NCBI GenBank assembly: GCA_020796225.1
Contig: CM036767.1
Span: 24,177,138-24,241,137, forward strand
DNA from: Arion vulgaris
Lineage: Eukaryota; Mollusca; Gastropoda; Stylommatophora; Arionidae
DNA length: 64,000 nucleotides
Direction: 5' to 3'
Shown here: positions 11,528-24,324 of the stretch, one piece after another
Numbering within the stretch: the stretch's first letter is position 1
Layout: the number at the start of each line of letters is the position of its first letter
Program-made: the position numbers and the translations under genes
The notes under the pieces: generated by a model
What the model was told of the DNA's origin: nothing
What the model saw: the letters and a program-made list of their open reading frames with translations, nothing else
Database searches by the model: none

Positions 11528-14500
11528 CATAATGATTTGTTGTGATCTTCCTTAACGTTAAACTTAACTGTCATAATGATCTTGATTTAGCTGATCTTCC
11601 TTAACGTTAAACTTAACTGCATAATATGATCTTGATTTAGCTGATTCCTTAACGTTAAACTTAACTTGTCACATAATATGATCTTGATTTAGCTGATCTT
11701 CCTTAACGTTAAACTTAACTTGTCACATAATATGATCTTGATTTAGCTGATCTTCCTTAACGTTAAACTTAACTTGTCACATAATATGATCTTGATTTAG
11801 CTGATCTTCCTTAACGTTAAACTTAACTTGTCACATAATATGATCTTGATTTAGCTGATCTTCCTTAACGTTAAACTTAACTTGTCACATAATATGATCT
11901 TGATTTAGCTGATCTTCCTTAACGTTAAACTTAACTTGTCACATAATATGATCTTGATTTAGCTGATCTTCCTAACGTTAAATTTGAAATTGTCACATCA
12001 ACTATCGATAACTTGATTTAGCTGATCTTCCTTAACGTTAAACTTAACTTGTCACATAATATGATCTTGATTAGCTGATCTTCCTTAACGTTAAACTTAA
12101 CTTGTCACATAATATGATCTTGATTTAGCTGATCTTCCTTAACGTTAAACTTAACTTGTCACATAATATGATCTTGATTTAGCTGATCTTCCTTAACGTT
12201 AAACTTAACTTGTCACATAATATGATCTTGATTTAGCTGATCTTCCTTAACGTTAAACTTAACTTGTCACATAATATGATCTTGATTTAGCTGATCTTCC
12301 TTAACGTTAAACTTAACTTGTCACATAATATGATCTTGATTTAGCTGATCTTCCTTAACGTTAAACTTAACTTGTCACATAATATGATCTTGATTTAGCT
12401 GATCTTCCTTAACGTTAAACTTAACTTGTCACATAATATGATCTTGATTTAGCTGATCTTCCTTAACGTTAAACTTAACTTGTCACATAATATGATCTTG
12501 ATTTAGCTGATCTTCCTTAACGTTAAACTTAACTTGTCACATAATATGATCTTGATTTAGCTGATCTTCCTTAACGTTAAACTTAACTTGTCACATAATA
12601 TGATCTTGATTTAGCTGATCTTCCTTAACGTTAAACTTAACTTGTCACATAATATGATCTTGATTTAGCTGATCTTCCTTAACGTTAAACTTAACTTGTC
12701 ACATAATATGATCTTGATTTAGCTGATCTTCCTTAACGTTAAACTTAACTTGTCACATAATATGATCTTGATTTAGCTGATCTTCCTTAACGTTAAACTT
12801 AACTTGTCACATAATATGATCTTGATTTAGCTGATCTTCCTTAACGTTAAACTTAACTTGTCACATAATATGATCTTGATTTAGCTGATCTTCCTAACGT
12901 TAAACTTAACTTGTCATATGATCTTGTTTGTCTTCTTAAGTAACTTAACTTGTCACATGATCTTGATTTAGCTGATCTTCCTTAACGTTAAACTTAACTT
13001 GTCACATAATATGATCTTGATTTAGCTGATCTTCCTTAACGTTAAACTTAACTTGTCACATAATATGATCTTGATTTAGCTGATCTTCCTTAACGTTAAA
13101 CTTAACTTGTCACATAATATGATCTTGATTTAGCTGATCTTCCTTAACGTTAAACTTAACTTGTCACATAATATGATCTTGATTTAGCTGATCTTCCTTA
13201 ACGTTAAACTTAACTTGTCACATAATATGATCTTGATTTAGCTGATCTTCCTTAACGTTAAACTTAACTTGTCACATAATATGATCTTGATTTAGCTGAT
13301 CTTCCTTAACGTTAAACTTAACTTGTCACATAATATGATCTTGATTTAGCTGATCTTCCTTAACGTTAAACTAACTTGTCAATATATGATCTGATTTAGC
13401 TGATCTTCCTAACGTTAAACTAACTTGTCATAATATGATCTTGATTTAGCTGATCTTCCTTAACGTTAAACTTAACTTGTCACATAATAACTTTACTGAT
13501 CTTTAATTCTTAATTCCATGACTGATTTAGCTGATCTTCCTTAACGTTAAACTTAACTTGTCCATAAATGATCTTGATTTAGCTGATCTTCCTTAACGTT
13601 AAACTTAACTTGTCACATAATATGATCTTGATTTAGCTGATCTTCCTTAACGTTAAACTTAACTTGTCACATAATATGATCTTGATTTAGCTGATCTTCC
13701 TTAACGTTAAACTTAACTTGTAACATAATATGATCTTGATTTAGCTGATCTTCCTTAACGTTAAACTTAACTTGTCACATAATATGATCTTGATTTAGCT
13801 GATCTTCCTTAACGTTAAACTTAACTTGTCACATAATATGATCTTGATTTAGCTGATCTTCCTTAACGTTAAACTTAACTTGTCACATAATATGATCTTG
13901 ATTTAGCTGATCTTCCTTAACGTTAAACTTAACTTGTCACATAATATGATCTTGATTTAGCTGATCTTCCTTAACGTTAAACTAACTTGTCATAATATGA
14001 TCTTGATTTAGCTGATCTTCCTTAACGTTAAACTTAACTTGTCACATAATATGATCTTGATTTAGCTGATCTTCCTTAACGTTAAACTTAACTTGTCACA
14101 TAATATGATCTTGATTTAGCTGATCTTCCTTAACGTTAAACTTAACTTGTCACATAATATGATCTTGATTTAGCTGATCTTCCTTAACGTTAAACTTAAC
14201 TTGTCACATAATATGATCTTGATTTAGCTGATCTTCCTTAACGTTAAACTTAACTTGTCACATAATATGATCTTGATTTAGCTGATCTTCCTTAACGTTA
14301 AACTTAACTTGTCACATAATATGATCTTGATTTAGCTGATCTTCCTTAACGTTAAACTTAACTTGTCACATAATATGATCTTGATTTAGCTGATCTTCCT
14401 TAACGTTAAACTTAACTTGTCACATAATATGATCTTGATTTAGCTGATCTTCCTTAACGTTAAACTTAACTTGTCACATAATATGATCTTGATTTAGCTG

Positions 14501-16796
14501 ATCTTCCTTAACGTTAAACTTAACTTGTCACATAATATGATCTTGATTTAGCTGATCTTCCTTAACGTTAAACTTAACTTGTCACATAATATGATCTTGA
14601 TTTAGCTGATCTTCCTTAACGTTAAACTTAACTTGTAACATAATATGATCTTGATTTAGCTGATCTTCCTTAACGTTAAACTTAACTTGTCACATAATAT
14701 GATCTTGATTTAGCTGATCTTCCTTAACGTTAAACTTAACTTGTCACATAATATGATCTTGATTTAGCTGATCTTCCTTAACGTTAAACTTAACTTGTCA
14801 CATAATATGATCTTGATTTAGCTGATCTTCCTTAACGTTAAACTTAACTTGTCACATAATATGATCTTGATTTAGCTGATCTTCCTTAACGTTAAACAAC
14901 TTAATAGATCTTGATTAGCTATCTTCTAACTTAAACAACGTACATATTGATCTTGATTTAGCTGATCTTCCTTAACGTTAAACTAACTTGTCACATAATA
15001 TGATCTTGATTTAGCTGATCTTCCTTAACGTTAAACTTAACTTGTCACATAATATGATCTTGATTTAGCTGATCTTCCTTAACGTTAAACTTAACTTGTC
15101 ACATAATATGATCTTGATTTAGCTGATCTTCCTTAACGTTAAACTTAACTTGTCACATAATATGATCTTGATTTAGCTGATCTTCCTTAACGTTAAACTT
15201 AACTTGTCACATAATATGATCTTGATTTAGCTGATCTTCCTTAACGTTAAACTTAACTTGTCACATAATATGATCTTGATTTAGCTGATCTTCCTTAACG
15301 TTAAACTTAACTTGTCACATAATATGATCTTGATTTAGCTGATCTTCCTTAACGTTAAACTTAACTTGTCACATAATATGATCTTGATTTAGCTGATCTT
15401 CCTTAACGTTAAACTTAACTTGTCACATAATATGATCTTGATTTAGCTGATCTTCCTTAACGTTAAACTTAACTTGTCACATAATATGATCTTGATTTAG
15501 CTGATCTTCCTTAACGTTAAACTTAACTTGTCACATAATATGATCTTGATTTAGCTGATCTTCAACGTTAACCTGTCATAAAGACTTGATTTAGTATCTT
15601 CGTTTAAACAACATATATATGATCTTGATTTAGCTGATCTTCCTTAACGTTAAACTTAACTTGTCACATAATATGATCTTGATTGTTTAAAGCTGAAGAT
15701 CTTCACTTAACGTTAAACTTAACTTGTCACATAATATGATCTTGATTTAGCTGATCTTCCTTAACGTTAAACTTAACTTGTCACATAATATGATCTTGAT
15801 TTAGCTGATCTTCTAACTTAAACTTAACTTGTCACTAATAGATCTGATTTAGTGATCTTTAACTTAACTAACTCACATAATATGATCTTGATTTAGCTGA
15901 TCTTCCTTAACGTTAAACTTAACTTGTCACATAATATGATCTTGATTTAGCTGATCTTCCTTAACGTTAAACTTAATACATAATATGATCTTGATTGCTA
16001 TCTTTTAACGTTAAACTAATTGCATAGATCTTGATTTAGCTGATCTTCCTTAACGTTAAACTTAACTTGTCACATAATATGATCTTGATTTAGCTGATCT
16101 TCCTTAACGTTAAACTTAACTTGTCACATAATATGATCTTGATTTAGCTGATCTTCCTTAACGTTAAACTTAACTTGTCACATAATATGATCTTGATTTA
16201 GCTGATCTTCCTTAACGTTAAACTTAACTTGTCACATAATATGATCTTGATTTAGCTGATCTTCCTTAACGTTAAACTTAACTTGTCACATAATATGATC
16301 TTGATTTAGCTGATCTTCCTTAACGTTAAACTTAACTTGTCACATAATATGATCTTGATTTAGCTGATCTTCCTTAACGTTAAACTTAACTTGTCACATA
16401 ATATGATCTTGATTTAGCTGATCTTCCTTAACGTTAAACTTAACTTGTCACATAATATGATCTTGATTTAGCTGATCTTCCTTAACGTTAAACTTAACTT
16501 GTCACATAATATGATCTTGATTTAGCTGATCTTCCTTAACGTTAAACTTAACTTGTCACATAATATGATCTTGATTTAGCTGATCTTCCTTAACGTTAAA
16601 CTTAACTTGTCACATAATATGATCTTGATTTAGCTGATCTTCCTTAACGTTAAACTGAACTTGTCACATAATATGATCTTGATTTAGCTGATCTTCCTTA
16701 ACGTTAAACTTAACTTGTAACATAATATGATCTTGATTTAGCTGATCTTCCTTAACGTTAAACTTAACTTGTCACATAATATGATCTTGATTTAGA
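11528..16796. repeat. 54-bp minisatellite, about 97 copies
   Basis: The unit starts TTAACGTTAAACTTAACTTG and continues TCACATAATATGATCTTGAT; the period is 54 bases. Most copies are identical over kilobases. Short damaged patches (about 11980, 12890-12960, 13370-13570, 14890-14950, 15560-15700, 15810-15880, 15980-16030) have many single-base losses. The right edge runs directly into a dispersed repeat that contains one ancestral copy of this unit elsewhere (27283-27495 and 56408-56750). The array lies within intron D-E. Confidence 0.97.
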
Positions 16797-16870
16797 ATGT
16801 TGTTGTGTTGTTTTTAAAACAAATTCGTCTTTATACAACAATACTGGACTGTGAGGTCACGTGACGGTTA
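16740..16870 (+). mobile_element. Dispersed repeat Z, copy 1 (host of the 54-bp array)
   Basis: After the array the sequence continues AATGTTGTTGTGTTGTTTTT, AAATTCGTCTTTATACAACA and GGTCACGTG, matching copies at 27283-27495 (inverted) and 56408-56750. In those copies TTAAACTTAACTTGTTGCAT occurs once at the same place. Confidence 0.75.
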
Positions 16871-17130
16871 TCGTCTTATTTGATTTAATTTTTTACATGA
16901 GCTCGCCGACCTTATGTTATTTCTAGGCGACGTGCTAAACATAAGATTACTTGCAGTATGTAAATGCTGGTCAATATTTATATCCATCGATAACAGGAAA
17001 GAATGCGGTAAAATTATGTACCAAAAGTAAAATGACCTTTTCACTCCAGAGCAAGACTATTCGCCTCATAGGTGCCTGCTGTAATGCATTCAAATATACT
17101 GTTGGTTTTATGTAATGATAATATGCTCAC

Positions 17131-17279
17131 CTGCTGAGAGTATTCTGTGTTGGAAGTGACCTAGAAAAACCAAAGTCGGATAACGCCACTGTCATGTTTC
17201 TTCTGAGTAATATGTTCTCACACTTCAAATCTCGATGGCATATGTTGCGATTGTGTAGATAATTGACTCCTTCAATTAC
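17131..17279 (-). CDS. TSSK-like: TSSK-like kinase, coding exon D (catalytic loop and DFG)
   Basis: The exon is 149 bases, starting in phase 0 after TTAATGACAG and ending two bases into a serine codon before donor GTGAGC. It encodes VIEGVNYLHNRNIC, then HRDLKCENILL, the catalytic loop with proton-acceptor aspartate and metal-binding asparagine, then SDFGFSR with the magnesium-binding aspartate. The HRDLKCEN wording is typical of TSSK and AMPK-related kinases. All catalytic residues are present, so the exon looks functional. The 54-bp minisatellite ends about 340 bases away on the 3' side of the gene. Confidence 0.93.
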
Positions 17280-17289
17280 CTGTCATTAA

Positions 17290-17480
17290 AACATATATTG
17301 CTAGATTTATGGCCTTCGATCATGATCATGGTCAGAACAATCGAATATAGACTTTCATTTTACCAAATAATAAATCAAATAATTTTATTTCATGACTACC
17401 AAAGGAAATCTTGTTCGTAAATACTAATTTAGTTTTACGTAGACTTTTTACTTTCACTTATAATAACTTGACGATTTAAA
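17290..17480. other. Intron C-D, unrecognised part
   Basis: AT-rich sequence containing the acceptor region of exon D. Nothing else recognised. Confidence 0.5.
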
Positions 17481-17489
17481 AAAAATCTG

Positions 17490-18036
17490 GCCAGCAATGG
17501 CGGAATGTGGGAGGGCCATTCAGAGTCTGGACTGTTTGATTCTGAACACGACTTTGCTAGCGCATTTCTGCCATGTTTGGTCAGGTATTTTCCGGTTTCG
17601 TTTACCGAGCTACTGAGTTAGTGCTTGAGCAACGCTGTGAGCTATGAATGATACATGGAATGCTTTTTGCTGCGTCAACCGTGCATTTGTTGTGTGTATT
17701 CAGAAAATGGCGGACAGCGGTTATGACGAACAAACTCAATCTGCTGTATGCAGTTATATTGCGGGTGCAGAAAGCTGGATTTTGTCGTGATTGATGTTGC
17801 CTTCGACAAGAATTGCAATTCAAGTGATGAACAGTTTTGTGTAGCTACATTAGCAATGGCCATATGCATTTTATTCGGTGCATGTTGCTTTTTGTGGCGG
17901 TACGCGCCTGTTTCATTCTGGAATTAGTTCACACAGGAAACATTTCACAGTTGTTAGCATTTCATGTGATTTTCATTGGCACAGGAACGGAGCAATTATG
18001 GAGTGACCCGTTGCAGTGAAGTTGGAACCGTACTTA
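17490..18036 (+). mobile_element. Dispersed 550-bp repeat W, copy 1
   Basis: About 545 bases match the reverse complement of 62775-63330 end to end, with scattered substitutions. Edges are GCAATGGCGGAATG on one side and GGAACCGTACTTATGAACTT on the other. No intact reading frame is shared, so this is probably a non-autonomous element or part of a larger one. Confidence 0.8.
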
Positions 18037-18104
18037 TGAACTTATGAACTTGACGTTTCTACGAGTTTCAGCAACCATTTCAGTACACAAGCGCATCGAG
18101 TGTG

Positions 18105-18175
18105 TGTGAGCGAGAGAGAGAGTGTGTGGGAGAGAGAGAGAGTCTGTGTGCGCGCGCGTTTAGTATTTAGTGTGA
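18105..18175. repeat. GA/GT microsatellite
   Basis: Runs of GAGAGAGAGA, GTGTGTG and CGCGCGCG make an impure simple repeat. Confidence 0.9.
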
Positions 18176-18235
18176 TGCACCGTGTGATGCACCTTCGATG
18201 CATCAAGTTTATGGGGTTTGGTTATAGTTGTTAAC

Positions 18236-18312
18236 CTGACCAAATGGATTAGTGCGCGGGCCCCCACTCGGAAGATCGGGTTCGATCCCTGGTAAGATCA
18301 ATGAGTTTTTTC
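18236..18312 (+). mobile_element. tRNA-derived SINE head
   Basis: TGGATTAGTGCG (box A-like) and a perfect box B GGTTCGATCCC near 18279 have tRNA-like spacing. There is no complete acceptor stem, so a SINE head is likelier than a tRNA gene. Confidence 0.5.
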
Positions 18313-18717
18313 TGTCGGGATCATAAATAAACAGTTTTGGGTGACTGCACTAGCCATGCAGCCATTAAATTCCTCAGACTCATGTCACCCCTGTTATACA
18401 TCGCTCTAAACAAAGGTATTACGCCAGCAGTAGAGACAGTAAACGCTCACAGGGTAATCAGAAAAAAACAATTCACATACACCCAGGAACTCGATGAAAT
18501 CCTTTGGCATGAGAGTCGACAACTGAGAGAATGATGCCCGGGACAGATCTGCCTGGCGCACACTTCTTCGGCCTGCGAGCCTGGTGAAACAGCACGGGTG
18601 GGGCAGTGACGTCAAAATAGAAAGGCAGTGAAACTCATCACAAGTGCAAGTATAGAACCTACCTTGCACACACTGTACAAAATAGATGAGACTGCAGTAA
18701 AACTATTTGATTGGCAA

Positions 18718-19975
18718 AACGCGTAATCACAAAGTACTGTAGTTTTACAAATTACAAAAACAATGACAAAATACAGTAACGTTTGGACCAACAAGGCCGT
18801 TGTCAAGCAAACGAGCAACAGGAGTGACGAATTTAAAAAAGACATATGGACGACTACATACAAACGTTTCTAATGAAAATCTGGGAATAAAAACGAATAA
18901 CGAAATAAATGTAACACAAAAACACACATAAAAACTAGAAATAGAAAAGAAGAGAAACAATGAAAATCAAGTAAATATATAACTTGAATACATGCAACAT
19001 ATACCCATATAGATTACAAAGCATGGGAAGAGAAAGTACTAAGAAGCATAGGAATGTAATACGTTGAGCCCACGTTGTCGCACGGTACCTTACAACGAAA
19101 CCAACCAATTCTCCAGAGCAAATCGACTGCAATCATCTGAGGAACATGATTGGATGGCTGTGACCTGGACATCGTCAGCTCCTAAATGGCCAGTATCATT
19201 GAAATTGGTGGCTACAGGGGTCACAGAGCATTTGCAGGTCGCGCAAGTGTTGGGCGAATTGGTCACTTAGCCTCTTGCCTGTTTCGCCGATATAAGTCAT
19301 GTTACGCCGCTTACAGATAATGGCATAGATAAGATTACGAGACTCCCATGTGAAACCATCTTCAATAACAAACGTGGCTAAAGGAAAAGAGACAGTACGC
19401 GTCTGTATCACATAAGCACATGTATTGCAACGCCGACGGCCACACTGAACAGTGCCAAAATGAGTCTGGATATTGGACTTAATATAGTAGTCCTATGCTG
19501 GCTGGTAAGGACCTGCTGGCGAGTGATTTTCTGAACTCGATGCATAGGAAATACAAGCACCTTCTCCGGGTATAGGCGCCTGCAGAAGAAATCAAGCATC
19601 TCGCGAGCACTATCAATAAAATCATCGTCCTCGCTACAAAGGCGACGAAGGCGCAAGAGCTGCGAGAATGGCAAAGAGTCACGACAAGCCTGAGGATGGG
19701 AAGAAGTATAAAGGAGAAAACGATGTGCATCAGTAGCTTTGTAATATACTGATGTAGTGATAGTGGATAGGTAGTTGACACAAGAAGTGGAAATGTGAGA
19801 AGTAAAATTAATAGAAGGGTTGAAAACATTAATGAAATTTATGAAGCGGGACAAATCGGCTTCAGGCATATCAGTAATGCCAAGCAGTCATCAATGTATC
19901 TGTGATAGACAGACGGAAGGGGGCCATCATATGTTGTCCATACTAGGTGTTCAAGATAACCCATGAACAGACATC
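18718..19975 (-). pseudogene. Penelope-like element, copy 1 (partial RT and GIY-YIG)
   Basis: The minus strand carries ADLSRFINFINVFNPSINF, DAHRFLLYTSSHPQACRDSL and LLRLRRLCSEDDD from the reverse transcriptase thumb region, then NLIYAIICKRRNMTYIGETG, the GIY-YIG endonuclease that Penelope-like elements carry. Compared with the copy at 47012-48742 it lacks roughly 180 bases between these parts and is frameshifted. Its 3' end carries CTACAGTACTTTGTGATTAC like copy 2. Not functional. Confidence 0.88.
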
Positions 19976-20430
19976 TCTCTTGTTTATATACGTCTCCCTG
20001 TTGTCACTACGTCGCTAAGCAGTAATAACTAATCTACGTCAAACTTGTTTCGCTACGTCAAAGTCTCGTTCTAGTGCTGCTATTCTGCTCGTAGTGCGCA
20101 GCTTTAGTGTGCAAACACTATGGTCTCTACCTATCTCATTTCTACTATCTTATCTATCTAAACTACATGTCTAGTCTGTTAGCTACTACCTTGGTGTTGG
20201 GGAACGATCGTACCTGGTCCTAGTACACTGGTCCTAGTGTAGTGGATAGTGTAGTGGCTATCCACTACACTAGTACACTATAACCATATTACAACTTAAC
20301 GCACATGGTCATTCTGCGTAGAAATCGTCGAAAATATCATTCCATATTTTCACGCCCGTTCCCGGTCACGTGATCATGTTTTACTTTCCGCTCAACATAA
20401 CGCTAAGATAAATTCACTATTATTATAATG
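19976..20430. other. Intergenic-like intron stretch with a strong hairpin
   Basis: No gene seen. At 20234-20249 and 20258-20273 there are perfect 16-base inverted arms, CTAGTGTAGTGGATAG and its complement, around an 8-base loop. Confidence 0.6.
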
Positions 20431-20449
20431 TATTTTAAACACGAACAAC

Positions 20450-22610
20450 TGCGAATGGACAGTCAAAGGCTACAAAATAAAGAAGTAAAGAGGAATATCA
20501 GCTCGAACTTAAGAATAGGTTCGAGTTACTCAATGGTGAAAATGAAAAGAACATTGAAGACAAATGGACTAAGATAAAGGACACACTATTGGGGGCAGCA
20601 AATAGTAGTGCAGGATTAAAGACGAAAGACAGAAAGCCTGGATAAGTGATGACACCTGGAAATGTATTCAAGAAAGAAGAAAGATGAAACTAGTGATATT
20701 TAATACTAAGGATGCAACAGATGAAGTCCAAGCTAAAGAGGAATATAGACTACAAGACAAGGAAGTGAAAAGAGCGGCTAGAAGAGATAAAAGAGCATAT
20801 GTCAATCGACTGGCTGAAGAAGGGGAAAAGGCAGCTAAGACTGGAAACAGTAAAATGCTATACAATACACTAAAACAACTTACTGGAACTTTTGTTTCAA
20901 AGAGTGGTCCAATCAAGAGTAAAGATGGTAAAGCTCTAACATCAGATACCGAGCAGAAGAAAAGATGGGCAGAACATTTTGAAGAAATATTAAATAGACC
21001 TGATCAACCAGTACTACTCAAGTTTGACGAAGAGGCAAGAAACAGCTCCATACCAATTAACGAAGAAATGATAAGTGTAGCTGAGGTCAAGGAGGCAATC
21101 CATTCCTTGATAAACAATAAGGCAGCGGTGATGACAACATTACTGCAGAAATGTTCAAAGCGGCTGATGATGCAACTATTAGCCAGGTGCAAGAACTATT
21201 TAATAAAGTATGGGAAGAAGAAACTGTCCCAGATCAATGGAAAAAGGGAATAATTGTTAAGATCCCTCAAAAAGGTGATCTCAAAGATTGCAACAACTGG
21301 AGAGGGATCACCCTATTATCAGTAATGACCAAGACTTTCTGCAAAATCATTCTTAATAGAATCAAAGGAGCAGTGGACACAACCCTGAGAGAAGAACAAG
21401 CTGGTTTTAGACCTGGAGAAGCTGCTTAGACCAAATAATTACCCTACGACTAATTTTGGAGGAATATATTGAGAAGCAACAACCACTCATACTAAATTTC
21501 AACGATTTTAAAAAAGCCTTTGAAAGTCTACACAGAATCTGTCTGTGGAATATTCTGAGATGCTATGGAATACCAGACAAAATAATAAACATTATTAAGA
21601 GCCTCTATGATGATTCACAGTTTGCAGTTCGCACTGATGGTGGACACATCGACTTGTTTATGGTTGAAACCGGAGTAAAGCAAGGCTGTATTCTATCTCC
21701 GCTATTGTTTGAAGTGGCCATTGACTGGGTGATGCGAAAATGTTGCAGGGCGAAACTGGCATCGATTGGGTAGAAAATAGTCAACTAGAAGATTTGGATT
21801 TTGCAGATGATATTGCCTTGTTAAGTAGAAACAACCAAGATATGCAAAGAAAACAGACAACTTGTCATCTATAGCATCAAAAGTTGGACTGCAGATAAGC
21901 TATGAAAAAACAAATATAATGAAGACACCTATGGCAAGTAATGCAGATATCACACTGGAATCTTAAAATGATAAAAATAAGAGAGCAGTTCACCTATTTA
22001 GGTAGCAATTTTGATTGCACAGGAAATGTTAAAAAGAAATTATGATACGAATTGGCAAAGCAACATCAGCTTTTAAAAGTCTAAATAAAATATGGACTTG
22101 CAAGTTATATAGTATTAAAACTAAATTACGAATTTTCAATTCAAATGTTGTATCAATCCTAACATATGCCAGCGAGAGTTGGAAAATGACTAAAGATATA
22201 GAAAGCAAGTTGAATGCATTTGAAAATAGACGTCTGCGAAAAATAATGAATATAAAATGGAACGAATTTAGAAGAAGTGGTGAAATCAGAGAATGTCTGG
22301 TCAACCACTAGTGACAACTGTTATAAGAAAGAGAAGATAGAGATATGTTGGGCACACCTTGAGGAGAAATGATCAACGAATATCAAAGCAGGCATTGAAG
22401 TGGGAAGCAAAGGGTTCAAGAAAGAGAGGTCGACCTAAGGAGACCCTGAAACGAACTTTGCTGAGAGAGGCAGGAAATATCGGTCTCTGTTCCACTGAGG
22501 AGATTGAGCGAGTTGCCCAGGAAAGTGCGGTATGGAGAAATTACTTGCAGGCCCTATGTAACGTACAACGGTGCGAGAGGAATTATTATTATTACTATTT
22601 TAAACACATT
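20450..22610 (+). pseudogene. RTE-like non-LTR retrotransposon, decayed (family f)
   Basis: Broken plus-strand frames carry, in order: a pre-RT region with FEEILNRPDQP; PDQWKKGIIVKIPQKGDL and CNNWRGITLLS (fingers); REEQAGFRPG; FNDFKKAFESLHR; ETGVKQGCILSPLLF; DFADDIALLS, the catalytic box; then the tail ASESWKMTKDIESKLNAFEN and SRKRGRPKETLKRTLLREA. Several frameshifts and stops (around 21430, 21775 and 21965) rule out activity. A tail fragment of the same family lies at 58370-58480. It is inserted in intron C-D, antisense to the kinase gene. Confidence 0.9.
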
Positions 22611-22979
22611 TATTTATAAGTCTCTATAGAGTAGTTGATAACGTACCCGTGTACATTGCAGTAGACAATGCGCTCGAAGCACGTTAGGGATACATTTTTT
22701 TTTAAAACACGTCGATAAGTTAAAAATCTGAATAAATTTAATTTGCCAACTGTTATTTTTCAACTTTCACGGCATTTCATTTGTATCAAGTTTTACTATC
22801 AATCGGAATGAGAGACAGTTAATGTGGACTCGGAAGATCAGCGGAAAAGGATAACAAATGTAACTTTAAAAGTGGTGAAATATTACAACTAGATTTAACC
22901 TAATTTCAACTTTCACGGGAATGGGAATTCTATTGTATCAGGTTTTACTGACAATCACGTCCGAGTGGTAAAGAATAGA

Positions 22980-23190
22980 ACCACTGTTACCTGCCGCGCA
23001 TGTCGTAAGAGGCGACTAAGGAGGTTTGACTGAAATCGGATGCTCGTGCCCTAAACATGTACAATCTATGCGTTTAGGGGCCTACCAAACCAATGTAACG
23101 TATACACGTTCTTGGCAAAGATCAAACATATCACAACGAGTGATTAAAATTGGTCGTAAAGAACGAACGCAAAGAAGAAGAAGAAGACTG
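22980..23190 (+). mobile_element. SINE-like repeat, diverged copy with GAAGAA tail
   Basis: Contains GCATGTCGTAAGAGGCGACT, the centre shared with 38990-39245 and 10135-10440, and ends in AAGAAGAAGAAGAAG. Confidence 0.55.
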
Positions 23191-23339
23191 ACAATCGGAA
23201 GGAGGGACATTTTAATCTTATGTGGCCAACCGACAGTTTTAAAAACAAGCATGGAGAGAAAACGTATTGTTTTTAATGGGGAAGAAGCCGATTTTGAGGC
23301 AACGGGCATGTTTCTTTAAGGGACTTTACAAATAGATTT

Positions 23340-23530
23340 AAACTAAATTCCCATGCCAGTCTGCCTGTGTGTGCGGGTTCAATTCCGCGGGATGGCAGAA
23401 AAAGTCACAGATTCCCAGATTTACGGTGTTCGTTGCACCGAACCGAAAGGTTACGATGTCCATGGCACCGAGCCGAAGAGCTGAAAAGCTCAAGTGCTTC
23501 TGGATCGGAAAAACAAAAAAAAACAACTAA
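23340..23530 (+). mobile_element. tRNA-derived SINE, copy 1
   Basis: Box B-like GGGTTCAATTCCGC near 23380 is followed by a body (GATGGCAGAAAAAGTCACAG onward) nearly identical to the copy at 43353-43552. The tail is A-rich. Box A is diverged. Confidence 0.7.
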
Positions 23531-23670
23531 ATTCCCCGTGCGTAGAAAGGGTAAAACTGCTAGTTATGAATAAAAGAAAAAAATTACATAAAACTATATT
23601 ATTATATAAAAAAATTACATAAAAAAATTGTAGTAAAACTATGTAGCAAATGTGAAACACGTCAAAATCT

Positions 23671-23715
23671 TAAGTAATGTAGTTTTACGAAGTACAAAAA
23701 CAAGATACAGCGATG
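23671..23715 (-). mobile_element. Possible Penelope-like 3' end remnant
   Basis: The complement reads like the terminal region of the two Penelope-like copies (GTAAAACTACA after a TTTTTGTA stretch). About 45 bases, so weak. Confidence 0.3.
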
Positions 23716-23740
23716 TCGATTTGTTTTAATATTTGATTGT

Positions 23741-24160
23741 TGTCTGATGTCAATGTAAAAATAATGAGTGGAAAGTATAGCAAAGATTGTTTGTGCATGA
23801 TATCAATGTAAAAATAATGAGTGGAAAGTATAGTACAGATTGTTTGTGCATGATATCAATGTAAAAATAATGAGTGGAAAGTATAGTACAGATTGTTTGT
23901 GCATGATATCAATGTAAAAATAATGAGTGGAAAGTATAGTACAGATTGTTTGTGCATGATATCAATGTAAAAATAATGAGTGGAAAGTATAGCAAAGATT
24001 GTTTGTGCATGATATCAATGTAAAAATAATGAGTGAAAAGTAAAGCAAAGATTGTTTGTGCATGATATCAATGTAAAAATAATGAGTGGAAAGTATAGCA
24101 AAGATTGTTTGTGCATGATATCAATGTAAAAATAATGAGTGGAAAGTATAGCAAAGATAA
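23741..24160. repeat. 53-bp tandem repeat, eight copies
   Basis: The unit TGATATCAATGTAAAAATAA plus TGAGTGGAAAGTATAGCAAA and GATTGTTTGTGCA is repeated eight times with few changes (CAAAG or TACAG). Confidence 0.95.
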
Positions 24161-24324
24161 TATTGTAAGACAAAAGTTTATTTATGAGTAGTAAAACCAA
24201 GGGCTCGTTTCTACCAATGAGAGAGCAGGAAACAGCTATTTTTCACCCGAGTGAATAAAATGTAGATATTATACTAGAATGTGCATTTAAAACATATATT
24301 GACAAAACATATATTTTACAAAAC

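Noticed and set aside
18337..18534. 65-codon frame starting MGDCTSHAAIKFLRLMSPLL
   Set aside because: Looks protein-like but is short, isolated and without a recognised domain; may be mobile-element debris.
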